A stretch of 16,559 nt of DNA from Clostridiales bacterium (GCA_007134725.1 SLKF01000018.1:1-16559); one strand, 5' to 3'. Shown: positions 1-7,320, numbered from the stretch's first letter. Notes: a model not told the origin generated them from the sequence alone. Numbers and translations: made by a program.

Positions 1-119
1 AGCGTCCGGAAGTGGCTTTAGAAAATTGTATCCGCTGTTACTGCTGTCAGGAACTTTGTCCGGAGAGAGCCGTCACAATTCACCGGCCCTGGCTGCTAAG
101 AACCATGAGTAAATTTTAG
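1..119 (+). CDS. DUF362-type 4Fe-4S protein, C-terminal end (partial)
   Basis: This is the last 38 codons of a gene that begins outside the window; the reading frame starts at base 3 and ends at a TAG at 117-119. The residues include [12 protein letters not shown], a cysteine cluster of the 4Fe-4S ferredoxin type, followed by a basic hydrophobic tail. That wording of the cysteine motif close to the C-terminus is typical of clostridial DUF362 iron-sulfur proteins, whose function is not settled. The N-terminal domain cannot be seen, so the family call rests on the motif alone. A terminator follows about 60 bases downstream. Confidence 0.65.
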   Translation, partial: RPEVALENCIRCYCCQELCPERAVTIHRPWLLRTMSKF

Positions 120-178
120 GATTCCCCTTCAACTCTCATAACTATCGTTTCGAGTTTTCTCGATTATATAATTAAAAG

Positions 179-223
179 CCCGTCTGAGGACTTATTAAAA
201 TGAGTCTTTTAGACGGTTTTTTT
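179..223 (+). terminator. Rho-independent terminator after the DUF362-type gene
   Basis: CCGTCT-type and AGACGG arms enclose an inner GACT/AGTC pairing, and a run of seven T follows at 217-223. It ends the transcript of the partial iron-sulfur protein gene and separates it from the membrane protein gene that follows. Confidence 0.75.
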
Positions 224-382
224 ACCAAACTTCCTCTCTCTAGAACACCCTTTACAGGACTGTAAAAACAGCAATGTAAATATTGCTTTACCGCATGTTA
301 TACAAAGCATTTGATGATATTGCATAATTGTTAGAATAGTGCTACTATTAAGATGATTAAAGTGATGGGAGTTGAATCGAAG

Positions 383-634
383 ATGGATAAAAAATTACGC
401 TATGGAATTTTCGGAGGAATTCTAGGCTTCTTTCTTGGACTGATTGGAGGTGCTTACCTCGGTATGGTTGTTGGAGGAACCTTCTTTGGTTGGCTGGAAT
501 TTTCAAACTACCCCACCTTAACGGGATACGAGTTGGGTACCTATATCGGGGCAGCACTTGGCATATTGATTGCAACACCTGTTGGGGTTTTGTTTGCTCT
601 TCGAATCATGAAAAAACCGGAAAAAAATTTGTAA
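383..634 (+). CDS. Small glycine-rich membrane protein (hypothetical)
   Basis: The protein is 83 residues from the ATG at 383. After a short basic start (MDKKLRYG) there are two hydrophobic segments, roughly residues 7-36 and 55-75. Both carry glycines at helix-packing spacings (GGILGFFLGLIGGAYLG), and the tail is lysine-rich (KKPEKNL). This predicts a two-helix inner-membrane protein with a short polar loop. No known family is recognised. I chose 383 because GGGAG lies 11 bases upstream and because the protein then starts at the basic-hydrophobic boundary. An in-frame ATG at 353 would add ten residues but has no ribosome site. The patatin-like gene starts 42 bases downstream with no terminator between, so the two may be cotranscribed. 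Confidence 0.6.
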   Translation: MDKKLRYGIFGGILGFFLGLIGGAYLGMVVGGTFFGWLEFSNYPTLTGYELGTYIGAALGILIATPVGVLFALRIMKKPEKNL

Positions 635-676
635 AGTAAAAAATATTGCCTTAAGCTAAAAAAGGAGAGGGTACGA

Positions 677-1711
677 ATGACGGTTCAGTTTCGAAACCTG
701 GTGTTTGAAGGTGGCGGAGTAAAAGGTATTGCCTATGTAGGTGCTATGCAGGTACTAGATCAACGGGGACTCCTAGACCATATTGACCGAGTCGGGGGCG
801 CCAGTGCCGGTGCTATTAATGCGTTAATTTATGCTCTGGGTTATGATATTCCAACACAACGGGAAATACTGAATTCAACGGATTTTAAAGCTTTTATGGA
901 TAACTCCTTTGGTTATATTCGAGATTTCAAACGGCTGTGGTTTGAGTTTGGATGGAACAAAGGAGATTTTTTCAATGAATGGGTAGGAAAATTGGTAAAG
1001 GAGCGACTGGGAAATGCTCAGGCCACCTTTCAAGATTTAAAAGATGCGGGGCGTCCGGATTTATATGTAATCGGTACCAATTTATCCACCGGTTACTCCG
1101 AAGTCTTTTCTGTTGAGCGGGTGCCGGATATGCCTTTGGTAACAGCGCTTCGTATCAGCATGTCCATCCCCTTATTCTTTCGTGCCAAACGTTACGGCAA
1201 ACGGGAAGACGTATATGTGGATGGGGGCGTGATGATGAACTATCCCGTAAAGATTTTTGATCGACTAAAATATATCGATATGAAATCCGAGGAAGAAGCG
1301 GCCCGATCTGTGGAGTATTACAACAAGGAAAACGCCCGCTTTCTTTTGGAACGCCCGGGAAGCAGTCCCTACGTATACAATCGTCAGACCCTGGGGATGC
1401 GACTGGACACCCAGGAAGAGATCGGATTATTCCGCTATAATGAAACCCAACAAGGGAATAAAATTAACACCTTTCCGAATTATGCCCGGGCACTGATTGG
1501 AGCATTAATGCAGGTTCAGGAAAACAAGCATCTCCATAGTGATGATTGGCAAAGAACCTTATACATTAATACCCTGGATGTGAAAACCACGGATTTTGAT
1601 TTGACCGATGAGAAAAAACAGGCACTTATTTTACAGGGGATCGAAGGTGCTGAGAGCTATTTTAAGTGGTTCGAAGATCCTAAAGAGGATCCTGCTAATC
1701 GAATTATTTAA
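677..1711 (+). CDS. Patatin-like phospholipase / lipid acyl hydrolase
   Basis: This 344-residue protein carries the full patatin signature. An oxyanion-hole loop GGGVKG lies at residues 12-17, the nucleophile elbow GASAG at 41-45 (Ser43), and the catalytic DGG at 182-184 (Asp182). The fold uses a Ser-Asp dyad to hydrolyse ester bonds in membrane lipids. No signal peptide or membrane helix is seen, so it is probably cytosolic and may act at the membrane surface. AGGAGAGG ends 8 bases before the ATG. The region after the DGG motif (residues 195-344) is a family-variable cap I cannot assign. The gene follows a small membrane protein and ends before a strong hairpin. The natural substrate is unknown. 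Confidence 0.9.
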   Translation: MTVQFRNLVFEGGGVKGIAYVGAMQVLDQRGLLDHIDRVGGASAGAINALIYALGYDIPTQREILNSTDFKAFMDNSFGYIRDFKRLWFEFGWNKGDFFNEWVGKLVKERLGNAQATFQDLKDAGRPDLYVIGTNLSTGYSEVFSVERVPDMPLVTALRISMSIPLFFRAKRYGKREDVYVDGGVMMNYPVKIFDRLKYIDMKSEEEAARSVEYYNKENARFLLERPGSSPYVYNRQTLGMRLDTQEEIGLFRYNETQQGNKINTFPNYARALIGALMQVQENKHLHSDDWQRTLYINTLDVKTTDFDLTDEKKQALILQGIEGAESYFKWFEDPKEDPANRII

Positions 1712-1763
1712 AGAATTACGGCAATTGCCTGAAAGGGTTGTGGTGAGGATTTCTTGAAGAAAA

Positions 1764-1802
1764 AAATCGCCTAAGGATTTTATTCAAATCCTTAGGCGAT
1801 TT
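1764..1802 (-). terminator. Perfect 17-bp inverted-repeat terminator between convergent genes
   Basis: The arm AAATCGCCTAAGGATTT (1764-1780) pairs perfectly with 1786-1802 around a 5-base loop. A6 on the left gives a T-run when read on the minus strand, so it suits the end of the amidohydrolase operon best. It may also stop plus-strand transcripts from the patatin-like gene, although the T-run on that side is interrupted. Confidence 0.85.
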
Positions 1803-1839
1803 CAATGTTTTTGATTGAAAAACTATTTGACCAGGTGTC

Positions 1840-2979
1840 CTACAACACTTGATACTCTTCAGCAATTCTTTTGTAAATTTCAATCCCATAGAGCAACATT
1901 TCTTCATCGAAATTAAACTGAGAGGAATGTAAGGGATAAATAAAACCTTTCTCCTCATTTTTAATCCCAAGCATGAGGAATAAACCAGGTATTTTCGTCT
2001 GATAAAATGAAAAATCCTCGGTGATAGTCATGGCCTCCATTTTGATGAATTCCTCAGGACCCATTATGCTGACAAAACGCTCATACAATTCAGCATCGTT
2101 GACAACCGGCGGACAAAAGTCAATAAAATCGGTTTCAATCTTCACCTCATACATAGCTTCAAGGCCCCGATTAATTTGCAGTATTCTTTTCTTTACGAAC
2201 TCGTATACCTCCAAATCAAAAGTTCTAAGGGTGCCTTCCAGTTTTACATTTTCTGCAATCAAGTTTCGTACGGTACCTCCATTGATTTTGCCGATGGTTA
2301 AGACCCCAGCATCTAGGGGGTCCACATTTCGACTGATTATACTTTGGTAGCTATTTACAAGTTGGGAGGCAACATAGATGGCGTCCACTCCATTTTGCGG
2401 CTGAGCACCATGACAACCCTTGCCTTGGATGGATATATTAAATTCGATAGTCTGTGCCATGAAAGGGCCGGGCTTAGTACCCACTTTCCCTTCCGGAATT
2501 TCCGGTTGCAAGTGAAATCCGAAAATCGATTCAATATCATATTTTCTAAAAGTTTCGTCCTTTAAAACCACATCGGCACCACCGGCATTCTCTTCTCCCG
2601 GTTGAAACAGCAGCACAATGCTTCTGGTTATTTCCGGCACCTCTGCCAAATACGCTGCAAAACCCAATAGCATGGTCATATGCCCATCATGGCCGCAGGC
2701 ATGCATAAAACCATTGGTGGAAGCGAAATCAAGGCCGGTCTTTTCTTCTCCTTCTAAAGCATCCATATCTGCTCTAAAGCAAATGGGTCGTTCATCACTT
2801 GTGCCTTTTCTAAAAGCCAAAACTCCTGTCTTTGCAACCTTTTCTACTTGATAGCCTAAATCCGTCAGTTTGTTTTCAATATACTCCGAGGTATTAAATT
2901 CCTTAAAAGCAGGCTCCGGCATTTGATGAAGATCCCGTCTTGTTTTAACTAGATCCTCTTTCAGGTCTTTTATTTTCAT
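1840..2979 (-). CDS. M20-family (M20D) amidohydrolase / N-acyl-amino-acid deacylase
   Basis: This 379-residue metal-dependent hydrolase belongs to the M20D group that removes acyl groups from N-acyl amino acids. Motifs in order are RRDLHQMPE near residue 14, RADMDAL near 69, HACGHDGH at 93-100 (Cys95 and His97 as likely metal ligands), QPGEE with Glu129/Glu130, and FGFHLQPE (His156). A C-terminal PLHSSQF supplies the last metal-binding histidine. No signal peptide is present, so it is cytosolic. GGAGGGG lies 6 bases upstream of the ATG. It starts 30 bases after the ornithine cyclodeaminase-family gene, with no terminator between, so the two form an operon and probably act on one amino-acid-derived compound. 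The substrate cannot be read from sequence. Confidence 0.88.
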   Translation of the reverse strand: MKIKDLKEDLVKTRRDLHQMPEPAFKEFNTSEYIENKLTDLGYQVEKVAKTGVLAFRKGTSDERPICFRADMDALEGEEKTGLDFASTNGFMHACGHDGHMTMLLGFAAYLAEVPEITRSIVLLFQPGEENAGGADVVLKDETFRKYDIESIFGFHLQPEIPEGKVGTKPGPFMAQTIEFNISIQGKGCHGAQPQNGVDAIYVASQLVNSYQSIISRNVDPLDAGVLTIGKINGGTVRNLIAENVKLEGTLRTFDLEVYEFVKKRILQINRGLEAMYEVKIETDFIDFCPPVVNDAELYERFVSIMGPEEFIKMEAMTITEDFSFYQTKIPGLFLMLGIKNEEKGFIYPLHSSQFNFDEEMLLYGIEIYKRIAEEYQVL

Positions 2980-3009
2980 TTGATCCCCTCCAGGTAAAGC
3001 TTCTATACC

Positions 3010-4065
3010 TTAAATTTCCACCTCTGCACCGAGGCCCTTCTTTTCTGCTAAATCCAGTGCATATTTCGCGGTAATCAAATCCTGTATTGCCAGTCCGCTG
3101 GTATCAAAGATCGTCACATCTTCATCGGTTAGTCTTCCACTGATTTTCCCTTCAATCAAATTCCCAATTTCTCCAATGATGTCTTCCCTTCGAATCACTT
3201 CTTTTTTTATGGCAGTTTCAGTTTCTCCCACACGAATCGATTGATTGATATCGTCCACAAAAACCCTGGCGATTCCAAAAATTTCTTCATCGATTTCCTG
3301 TTTCCCTTCCATGTCGGAACCGATACAATTGATATGGACTCCCTTTTTAATCCACTCCTTTTGTATCATCGGTTTCTTTGAAGGCGTAGCCGTGATAATG
3401 ACGTCCGCCTTATTCGTTGCTTTTTCAATATTGTCCACCGCTTGAAATTCCACATCATATCTTTTTTTGATCTCTTGATAGGCTTCCCTGTTTTCATCAA
3501 ATTTAGCTAAAAAATCATTGTTCAGGGTATCCTTAACAGTCTCAACAAATTTTTCTGCCTTTTCAGGGGATCGGGGGTTATAGACGGAAACGGTTTTAAT
3601 CTCACTTAGCACCGATAACGTGGCGGCTAATTGATATATTGCCTGATTTCCCGTCCCGATCATCAGTAAGTTTTTCGAGTTCTTTCTCGCAAGATATTTA
3701 ATGCCTATGGCACCGGCGGCTCCGGTTCGGATAGACGTAATATAAGAGGCGTCCAACAATCCCAAAGGTCTACCGGTATCCCCTTCAAAAAGCATCATGG
3801 ATCCAAGTAAGGCCGGCAATCCTTTTTCAGGATTCTCGCCGAACCAGGAAACCTGCTTAAATCCGTAAAGATTTGCTCCTTTTAAATGACCGGCTTTAAT
3901 ATCCATATCCGCTTTACCGGAATCAAATTCATGAAAGATCATGGGAAAAACATCGGCTTCATTTCTTGCCTTGGATACATAGGCTTCTTCCACCCCTTGG
4001 ATTACACTTCTTATGTCTAGAATACTTTCAATATCTTCCCTTCGCAAAACCTTTATTTTAAACAT
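3010..4065 (-). CDS. Ornithine cyclodeaminase / mu-crystallin family oxidoreductase
   Basis: This 351-residue NAD(P)-binding protein has the family layout. An N-terminal half contains the FGFK-like strand near residue 67 and SIRTGAA at 111-117. A Rossmann glycine loop IGTGNQA lies at 136-142, and CIGSDMEGKQEID places Asp251 where ornithine cyclodeaminase has its catalytic aspartate. Relatives cyclise ornithine or lysine, reduce cyclic ketimines, or act as alanine dehydrogenases, so the exact reaction is open. A charged insert around residues 180-205 between the Rossmann strands is longer than in many homologues. AAGGAGC lies 8 bases before the ATG. It is the first gene of an operon with an M20 amidohydrolase, which suggests catabolism of a modified amino acid. 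Confidence 0.87.
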   Translation of the reverse strand: MFKIKVLRREDIESILDIRSVIQGVEEAYVSKARNEADVFPMIFHEFDSGKADMDIKAGHLKGANLYGFKQVSWFGENPEKGLPALLGSMMLFEGDTGRPLGLLDASYITSIRTGAAGAIGIKYLARKNSKNLLMIGTGNQAIYQLAATLSVLSEIKTVSVYNPRSPEKAEKFVETVKDTLNNDFLAKFDENREAYQEIKKRYDVEFQAVDNIEKATNKADVIITATPSKKPMIQKEWIKKGVHINCIGSDMEGKQEIDEEIFGIARVFVDDINQSIRVGETETAIKKEVIRREDIIGEIGNLIEGKISGRLTDEDVTIFDTSGLAIQDLITAKYALDLAEKKGLGAEVEI

Positions 4066-4110
4066 GACTTCAGCTCCTTATAATTATAATGTTTGAATCA
4101 TCAGTTCTAG

Positions 4111-4147
4111 TGCAAATTGCAACTACCTTTACATAAACGCATGTAAA
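4111..4147 (-). promoter_or_regulatory. Inverted repeats upstream of the cyclodeaminase-amidohydrolase operon (candidate operators)
   Basis: Two near-adjacent dyads lie 46-82 bases upstream of the minus-strand ATG: TGCAA-A-TTGCA (4111-4121) and TTTACAT-N6-ATGTAAA (4128-4147). A third perfect palindrome, TGCTCGAGCA, lies at 4165-4174. Their position in the promoter-proximal region suggests repressor or activator sites. I could not place a convincing -35/-10 pair on this strand, so the assignment is tentative. Confidence 0.35.
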
Positions 4148-4244
4148 ACATACTTATCTTAAGTTGCTCGAGCAGTTAATTTATATATACTCTTTCTAGG
4201 GATTTTCTAACATAGGATTAATTTCACTTTTCTGAAAAAAACAT

Positions 4245-4273
4245 TTGCTTTTTTTCACCAGTTGTTGTATTAT
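4245..4273 (+). promoter_or_regulatory. Sigma-A promoter of the SAM riboswitch-metYA unit
   Basis: TTGCTT at 4245-4250 and TATTAT at 4268-4273 are 17 bases apart, with a TG immediately before the -10 element. Transcription would start about 35 bases upstream of the riboswitch P1 stem. Confidence 0.7.
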
Positions 4274-4315
4274 AGAAAAATCAAATTAAAAACAACTGAA
4301 TATTTTGAAGCTACA

Positions 4316-4468
4316 TCTTATCAAGAGCGGTGGAGGGACTGGCCCTACGAAACCCGGCAACCAGGAAGAAATTCCAAGGTGCTAATTCCAGCAGACGATA
4401 TGTCTGGAAGATAAGTGTTGTGTTGTAGATGAATCCTATAGCCGCACTTATTTGAGTGTGGTTTTTTT
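4316..4468 (+). ncRNA. SAM-I (S-box) riboswitch with terminator/antiterminator platform
   Basis: The S-box core is visible: CAAGAGCGGTGGAGGGACTG, then ACGAAACCCGGCAACC, then AAGGTGCTAATTCC, closing with TGGAAGATAAG. P1 is CTTATC (4317-4322) with GATAAG (4410-4415). The expression platform can be read directly. ATAAGTG (4411-4417) can pair with CACTTAT (4445-4451) as an antiterminator, which uses both the P1 3' strand and the terminator 5' arm. With SAM bound, P1 forms and the terminator at 4442-4468 folds, so metYA is switched off when SAM is plentiful. This is a standard transcriptional OFF arrangement. Confidence 0.97.
4442..4468 (+). terminator. Intrinsic terminator of the SAM-I riboswitch
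   Basis: CCGCACT (4442-4448) pairs with AGTGTGG (4455-4461, one G-U pair), followed by seven T at 4462-4468. It lies 56 bases before the metY start codon and competes with the antiterminator described for the riboswitch. Confidence 0.92.
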
Positions 4469-4524
4469 ATTTCCCCCACTCATCTTGTTATACCAAAATA
4501 CACTATGGAAAGAGGGAATGTATC

Positions 4525-5898
4525 ATGAAAAACAATGAAAAGCATCATGCACAGGAAACCCTATGCGTACAGGCAGGCTACCAACCAAAAAACGGCGAGG
4601 CAAGAATTATGCCCATCGTCCAGTCCACCACCTACAAGTACGACAAAGCCGAGGAAGTGGCAAAGCTCTTTGATCTGGAAGCCGAAGGCCATATGTATTC
4701 ACGAATCAGCAACCCCACCGTGGCAGCACTGGAGGAAAAAATGGCAACATTAGAAGGCGGTGTCGGAGCTCTTGGAACCTCATCGGGACAGTCCGCCACT
4801 CTTCTATCCGTCCTTACCATCTGCAATGCGGGAGAACATGTGCTGGCCCTATCCAATCTTTACGGGGGCACCTTTACTCTTTTTTCCTCTACCTTGAAAA
4901 AGATGGGTATCGACGTGACCTTTGTCAATCATCGGGCTACTCCCAAAGAAATTGCATCCCATATTCAAGAGAACACCAAATTGATTTTTGGTGAGACCAT
5001 CGGAAATCCCGGGGTGGATGTTTTAGATATTGAATTGATAGCGAAAGTTGCCCACGATCACGGAATTCCTTTAGTGGTGGATAACACTTTTGCCACCCCT
5101 TATCTTTGTCGACCCATAGAATTCGGAGCCGACATTGTAACCCATTCCACCACCAAATATCTGGATGGACACGCCACTAGTGTTGGAGGAATGATTGTAG
5201 ACAGCGGCAAATTTGATTGGGAGAAAAGCGGTAAATTTCCCCACCTAACTGAGCCGGACCCAAGCTATCACGGCCTTAGCTATACAAAACAGTTTCAAGA
5301 AAAGGCCTACATTACCAAGGCTCGTGTGGCCTTCCTCAGGGATATGGGAAACACCATGAGTCCCTTCAATGCCTTCCTTACGAATCTGGGAGTGGAGACC
5401 TTGGCCCTTCGGATGGAGCGGCACAGTGAAAATGCATTGAAAATTGCTGGATTTTTAGGAAATCATCCCAAGGTCAGTTGGGTTAAGTACCCTCTATTGG
5501 ATAACGGGGACCATTTTGATCTTGCAAAAAAATATCTTCCCAAGGGAGGCAGCGGAATCATCTCCTTCGGAGTCCAAGGTGATGGGGAACAGGGTAAGAC
5601 CTTTATTAATTCTCTCAACTTAGCAAGCCTTGTGGTTCATGTGGGGGATCTTCGAACCCACGTCCTCCACCCTGCCAGCATGACCCATCGTCAACTCTCC
5701 TTGGAAGATCAGATCAAGGCGGGAATCAAGCCGGAAATGGTTCGCCTCTCCGTAGGGATTGAGCATGTGGATGACATTATCGGGGATATTGATCAGGCAC
5801 TGGATGCTTTAGATGGCAACGTGACAAACTCTGCTACAGCAGAATCCAACCCAACCCTTCAAGAGAGTTCAAACTCCATCTCAGCGGAAACGAGGTGA
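4525..5898 (+). CDS. metY: O-acetylhomoserine sulfhydrylase (O-acetylhomoserine aminocarboxypropyltransferase)
   Basis: The enzyme makes homocysteine directly from O-acetylhomoserine and sulfide, using PLP. The 457-residue protein has the Cys/Met-metabolism fold: YSRISNPT near residue 58, GTSSGQSA near 84, VVDNTFATP near 184, and STTKYLDGH with Lys211 as the PLP lysine. It also has HPASMTHRQL, characteristic of MetY-type enzymes. The ATG at 4525 follows AGAGGG by 8 bases. Reading further upstream in frame would run into the riboswitch terminator, so that longer start is rejected. The last 30 or so residues (NSATAESNPTLQESS and so on) form a polar tail beyond the usual domain end. metA follows immediately, its ribosome site spanning the metY stop codon. 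Control is by the SAM-I riboswitch. Confidence 0.95.
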   Translation: MKNNEKHHAQETLCVQAGYQPKNGEARIMPIVQSTTYKYDKAEEVAKLFDLEAEGHMYSRISNPTVAALEEKMATLEGGVGALGTSSGQSATLLSVLTICNAGEHVLALSNLYGGTFTLFSSTLKKMGIDVTFVNHRATPKEIASHIQENTKLIFGETIGNPGVDVLDIELIAKVAHDHGIPLVVDNTFATPYLCRPIEFGADIVTHSTTKYLDGHATSVGGMIVDSGKFDWEKSGKFPHLTEPDPSYHGLSYTKQFQEKAYITKARVAFLRDMGNTMSPFNAFLTNLGVETLALRMERHSENALKIAGFLGNHPKVSWVKYPLLDNGDHFDLAKKYLPKGGSGIISFGVQGDGEQGKTFINSLNLASLVVHVGDLRTHVLHPASMTHRQLSLEDQIKAGIKPEMVRLSVGIEHVDDIIGDIDQALDALDGNVTNSATAESNPTLQESSNSISAETR

Positions 5899-5903
5899 CC
5901 CCT

Positions 5904-6830
5904 ATGCCGGTAATTATTCCTAAGGAGCTACCTGCTAAAGATACTCTGAGCCGAGAGCACATCTTCGTGATGGATAGGGGCAGGGCCAAAACCCAGGATA
6001 TTCGCCCCTTGAAAGTGGCCATTGTCAATTTGATGCCCACAAAGATCGAAACCGAAACCCAACTTCTTCGTATGCTTTCCAATACCCCCCTACAGGTGGA
6101 AGTGGATTTGGTGAAAACCGCCTCCTATGAAAGTCAAAATACGGGAAAAGAGCATCTGAAGAAGTTTTATACCACTTTTGATTCTATTAAAGATAATTTC
6201 TACGATGCCATGATTGTTACCGGCGCTCCCGTGGAACGGATGGATTTTTCTGAAGTTGATTACTGGGAGGAATTAACGGAGATTCTGGATTTCGCTGAAA
6301 AACAGGTGTACTCCACCATGTTTATCTGCTGGGCAGCCCAGGCGGCCCTTTATCATTACTTTAACATTCCGAAATATCCCTTAAGAAAGAAACTCACCGG
6401 GGTCTTTGAAAATGAAGTGACCGGTGAAACGGTTCTCACAAGAGGGTTCGATCACAGCTTTTATGCTCCCCACTCCCGCTATACCTATTGCCGGGAGCAG
6501 GATTTAGAAGGAATTTGGGACCTGAACATCCTGGCAAAATCCAATGAAGCCGGGGTTCACTTGGCCGCAACAAAGGATCACCGAAAGATTTTCGTCTTCG
6601 GCCACAGCGAATACGATGCCGATACCCTGGATAAGGAGTATCAACGGGACCGACTAAAAGAAACCTTGCCTCCCCTCCCGGAAAACTATTACCGAGGGAA
6701 CGATCCCCATAAGGGAATTCGGGTACAGTGGAAAGCCCATGGCAATCTGCTCTTTAGTAATTGGCTCAACTACTGCGTATACCAGGAGACCCCTTTTGAT
6801 ATCAGGAAAATTGGAGAACCTAAAAAATAA
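5904..6830 (+). CDS. metA: Homoserine O-acetyltransferase (MetA-type)
   Basis: MetA acylates homoserine to activate it for methionine synthesis. The protein is 308 residues, the family's normal length. With the ATG at 5904, Cys142 in MFICWAAQAA is the acyl-carrying nucleophile, and His234 and Glu236 in FGHSEYD complete the active site. Residue 111 is Glu (GAPVERMDF). In characterised MetA enzymes Glu at 111 goes with acetyl-CoA and Gly with succinyl-CoA, so this one is predicted to make O-acetylhomoserine, matching the MetY next to it. GAGGTGA, which contains the metY stop codon, lies 5 bases before this ATG. A GTG at 5895 overlapping metY is possible but has no ribosome site and would shift the numbering. 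Confidence 0.95.
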   Translation: MPVIIPKELPAKDTLSREHIFVMDRGRAKTQDIRPLKVAIVNLMPTKIETETQLLRMLSNTPLQVEVDLVKTASYESQNTGKEHLKKFYTTFDSIKDNFYDAMIVTGAPVERMDFSEVDYWEELTEILDFAEKQVYSTMFICWAAQAALYHYFNIPKYPLRKKLTGVFENEVTGETVLTRGFDHSFYAPHSRYTYCREQDLEGIWDLNILAKSNEAGVHLAATKDHRKIFVFGHSEYDADTLDKEYQRDRLKETLPPLPENYYRGNDPHKGIRVQWKAHGNLLFSNWLNYCVYQETPFDIRKIGEPKK

Positions 6831-6842
6831 TCCAAAATAAGT

Positions 6843-6871
6843 TTGACAATTCAGAAAGATCTGTGTATAAT
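6843..6871 (+). promoter_or_regulatory. Consensus sigma-A promoter of the Thr/Met leader-lysC-hom unit
   Basis: TTGACA at 6843-6848 and TATAAT at 6866-6871 match consensus exactly at 17-base spacing, with TG directly before the -10. It starts only 12 bases after the metA stop codon. A promoter this strong is usual when control is exerted afterwards, by attenuation. Confidence 0.9.
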
Positions 6872-6960
6872 CTATAACAATTAACTATAGGAAGTTAACA
6901 AATAAATATGAGTAACTACTGAAAGATCAAAAAGGAAGCACTTTGAAGGGAGAAATAACA

Positions 6961-7065
6961 ATGATCAATGTAAACACGACCACCACTATGACGACCTCGA
7001 TGCCTACCATGGATACCATGTGCACCACGGTAACCATGACCGGAAACTTCAAACAACCTAAATGA
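6961..7065 (+). CDS. Thr/Met-rich leader peptide of the aspartokinase-homoserine dehydrogenase operon
   Basis: A 34-codon reading frame starts at the ATG at 6961, 8 bases after AAGGGAG, and ends at TGA 7063-7065. It contains 12 Thr and 6 Met codons (including the start), for example NTTTTMTTSMPTM near the front. Such composition is explained by ribosome-mediated attenuation, where the ribosome stalls when charged tRNA for the end-product amino acids is scarce. The downstream genes make homoserine, precursor of exactly threonine and methionine. The E. coli thr operon leader is the same idea but uses Thr and Ile codons. The stop codon lies inside the antiterminator 5' strand, so a ribosome finishing the peptide would block antitermination. 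The peptide itself probably has no other function. Confidence 0.88.
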   Translation: MINVNTTTTMTTSMPTMDTMCTTVTMTGNFKQPK

Positions 7066-7130
7066 TCTTGATTGCAAAGAAACCGGGTTTCTTATGGGCG
7101 ATCAGGGATCGCTCATAGTGGAATCTTTTA
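7063..7130 (+). ncRNA. Attenuator: competing antiterminator and terminator hairpins
   Basis: Two exclusive folds can be read. Antiterminator: 7063-7075 (TGATCTTGATTGC, beginning with the leader peptide stop codon) pairs with 7098-7111, 13 pairs with one bulged G and some G-U pairs. It is capped by the inner hairpin AAGAAAC-CGG-GTTTCTT (7077-7093). Terminator: ATGGGCGATC (7094-7103) pairs with GATCGCTCAT (7107-7116), extended downward by 7086-7093 with 7117-7125, then TTTTATAT. The shared strand 7098-7111 makes them mutually exclusive. Stalling on Thr/Met codons leaves the antiterminator strand free; reading to the stop codon covers it. Confidence 0.8.
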
Positions 7131-7243
7131 TATCGAATAATTTAATGAGGCTGTATCGATTGGGAAACGGAAATTACAAGGAATTCTTGTACCCTTCTCT
7201 TATTGGGAATTTCATTGATACATCTTACCTTAAATGATTTTAG

Positions 7244-7275
7244 AAGATGCTGTGAGTCACACAGCATCTTTTTTT
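7244..7275 (+). terminator. Second strong intrinsic terminator in the lysC leader
   Basis: AAGATGCTGTG (7244-7254) pairs perfectly with CACAGCATCTT (7260-7270) around a 5-base loop, followed by T to 7275. It lies about 115 bases beyond the attenuator and 190 bases before the aspartokinase gene. CATCTT at 7221-7226 could pair with AAGATG (7244-7249) and partly oppose it. Just upstream, 7153-7160 with 7214-7221 and 7170-7175 with 7208-7213 form a coaxial stem around a small hairpin (7176-7190), so this stretch is structured. Confidence 0.85.
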
Positions 7276-7320
7276 ATTTTCAATTATTCACTATAGGTTT
7301 AATTTACATTACAGGTTTTC

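Noticed and set aside
4100..4130. Sigma-54 promoter for the minus-strand OCD operon from the TTGCA-containing sequence.
   Set aside because: The GG and GC elements are not at -24/-12 spacing, and no enhancer-binding activator gene is present.
4456..4524. Longer metY start at 4456.
   Set aside because: That codon lies inside the riboswitch terminator stem and has no ribosome site; homologues begin near 4525.
5834..6082. Minus-strand frame across the metY-metA junction, and other long antisense frames over metY, hom, the DUF2812 gene and the OCD/M20 pair.
   Set aside because: They lack ribosome sites and recognisable motifs, and overlap well-supported genes on the opposite strand.
7145..7237. 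A 30-codon reading frame (ATG 7145 to TGA 7235-7237) ending 6 bases before the second leader terminator, possibly a second leader peptide.
   Set aside because: No ribosome site precedes the ATG, and the codons show no enrichment for one amino acid. The stem bases there are better explained as RNA structure.
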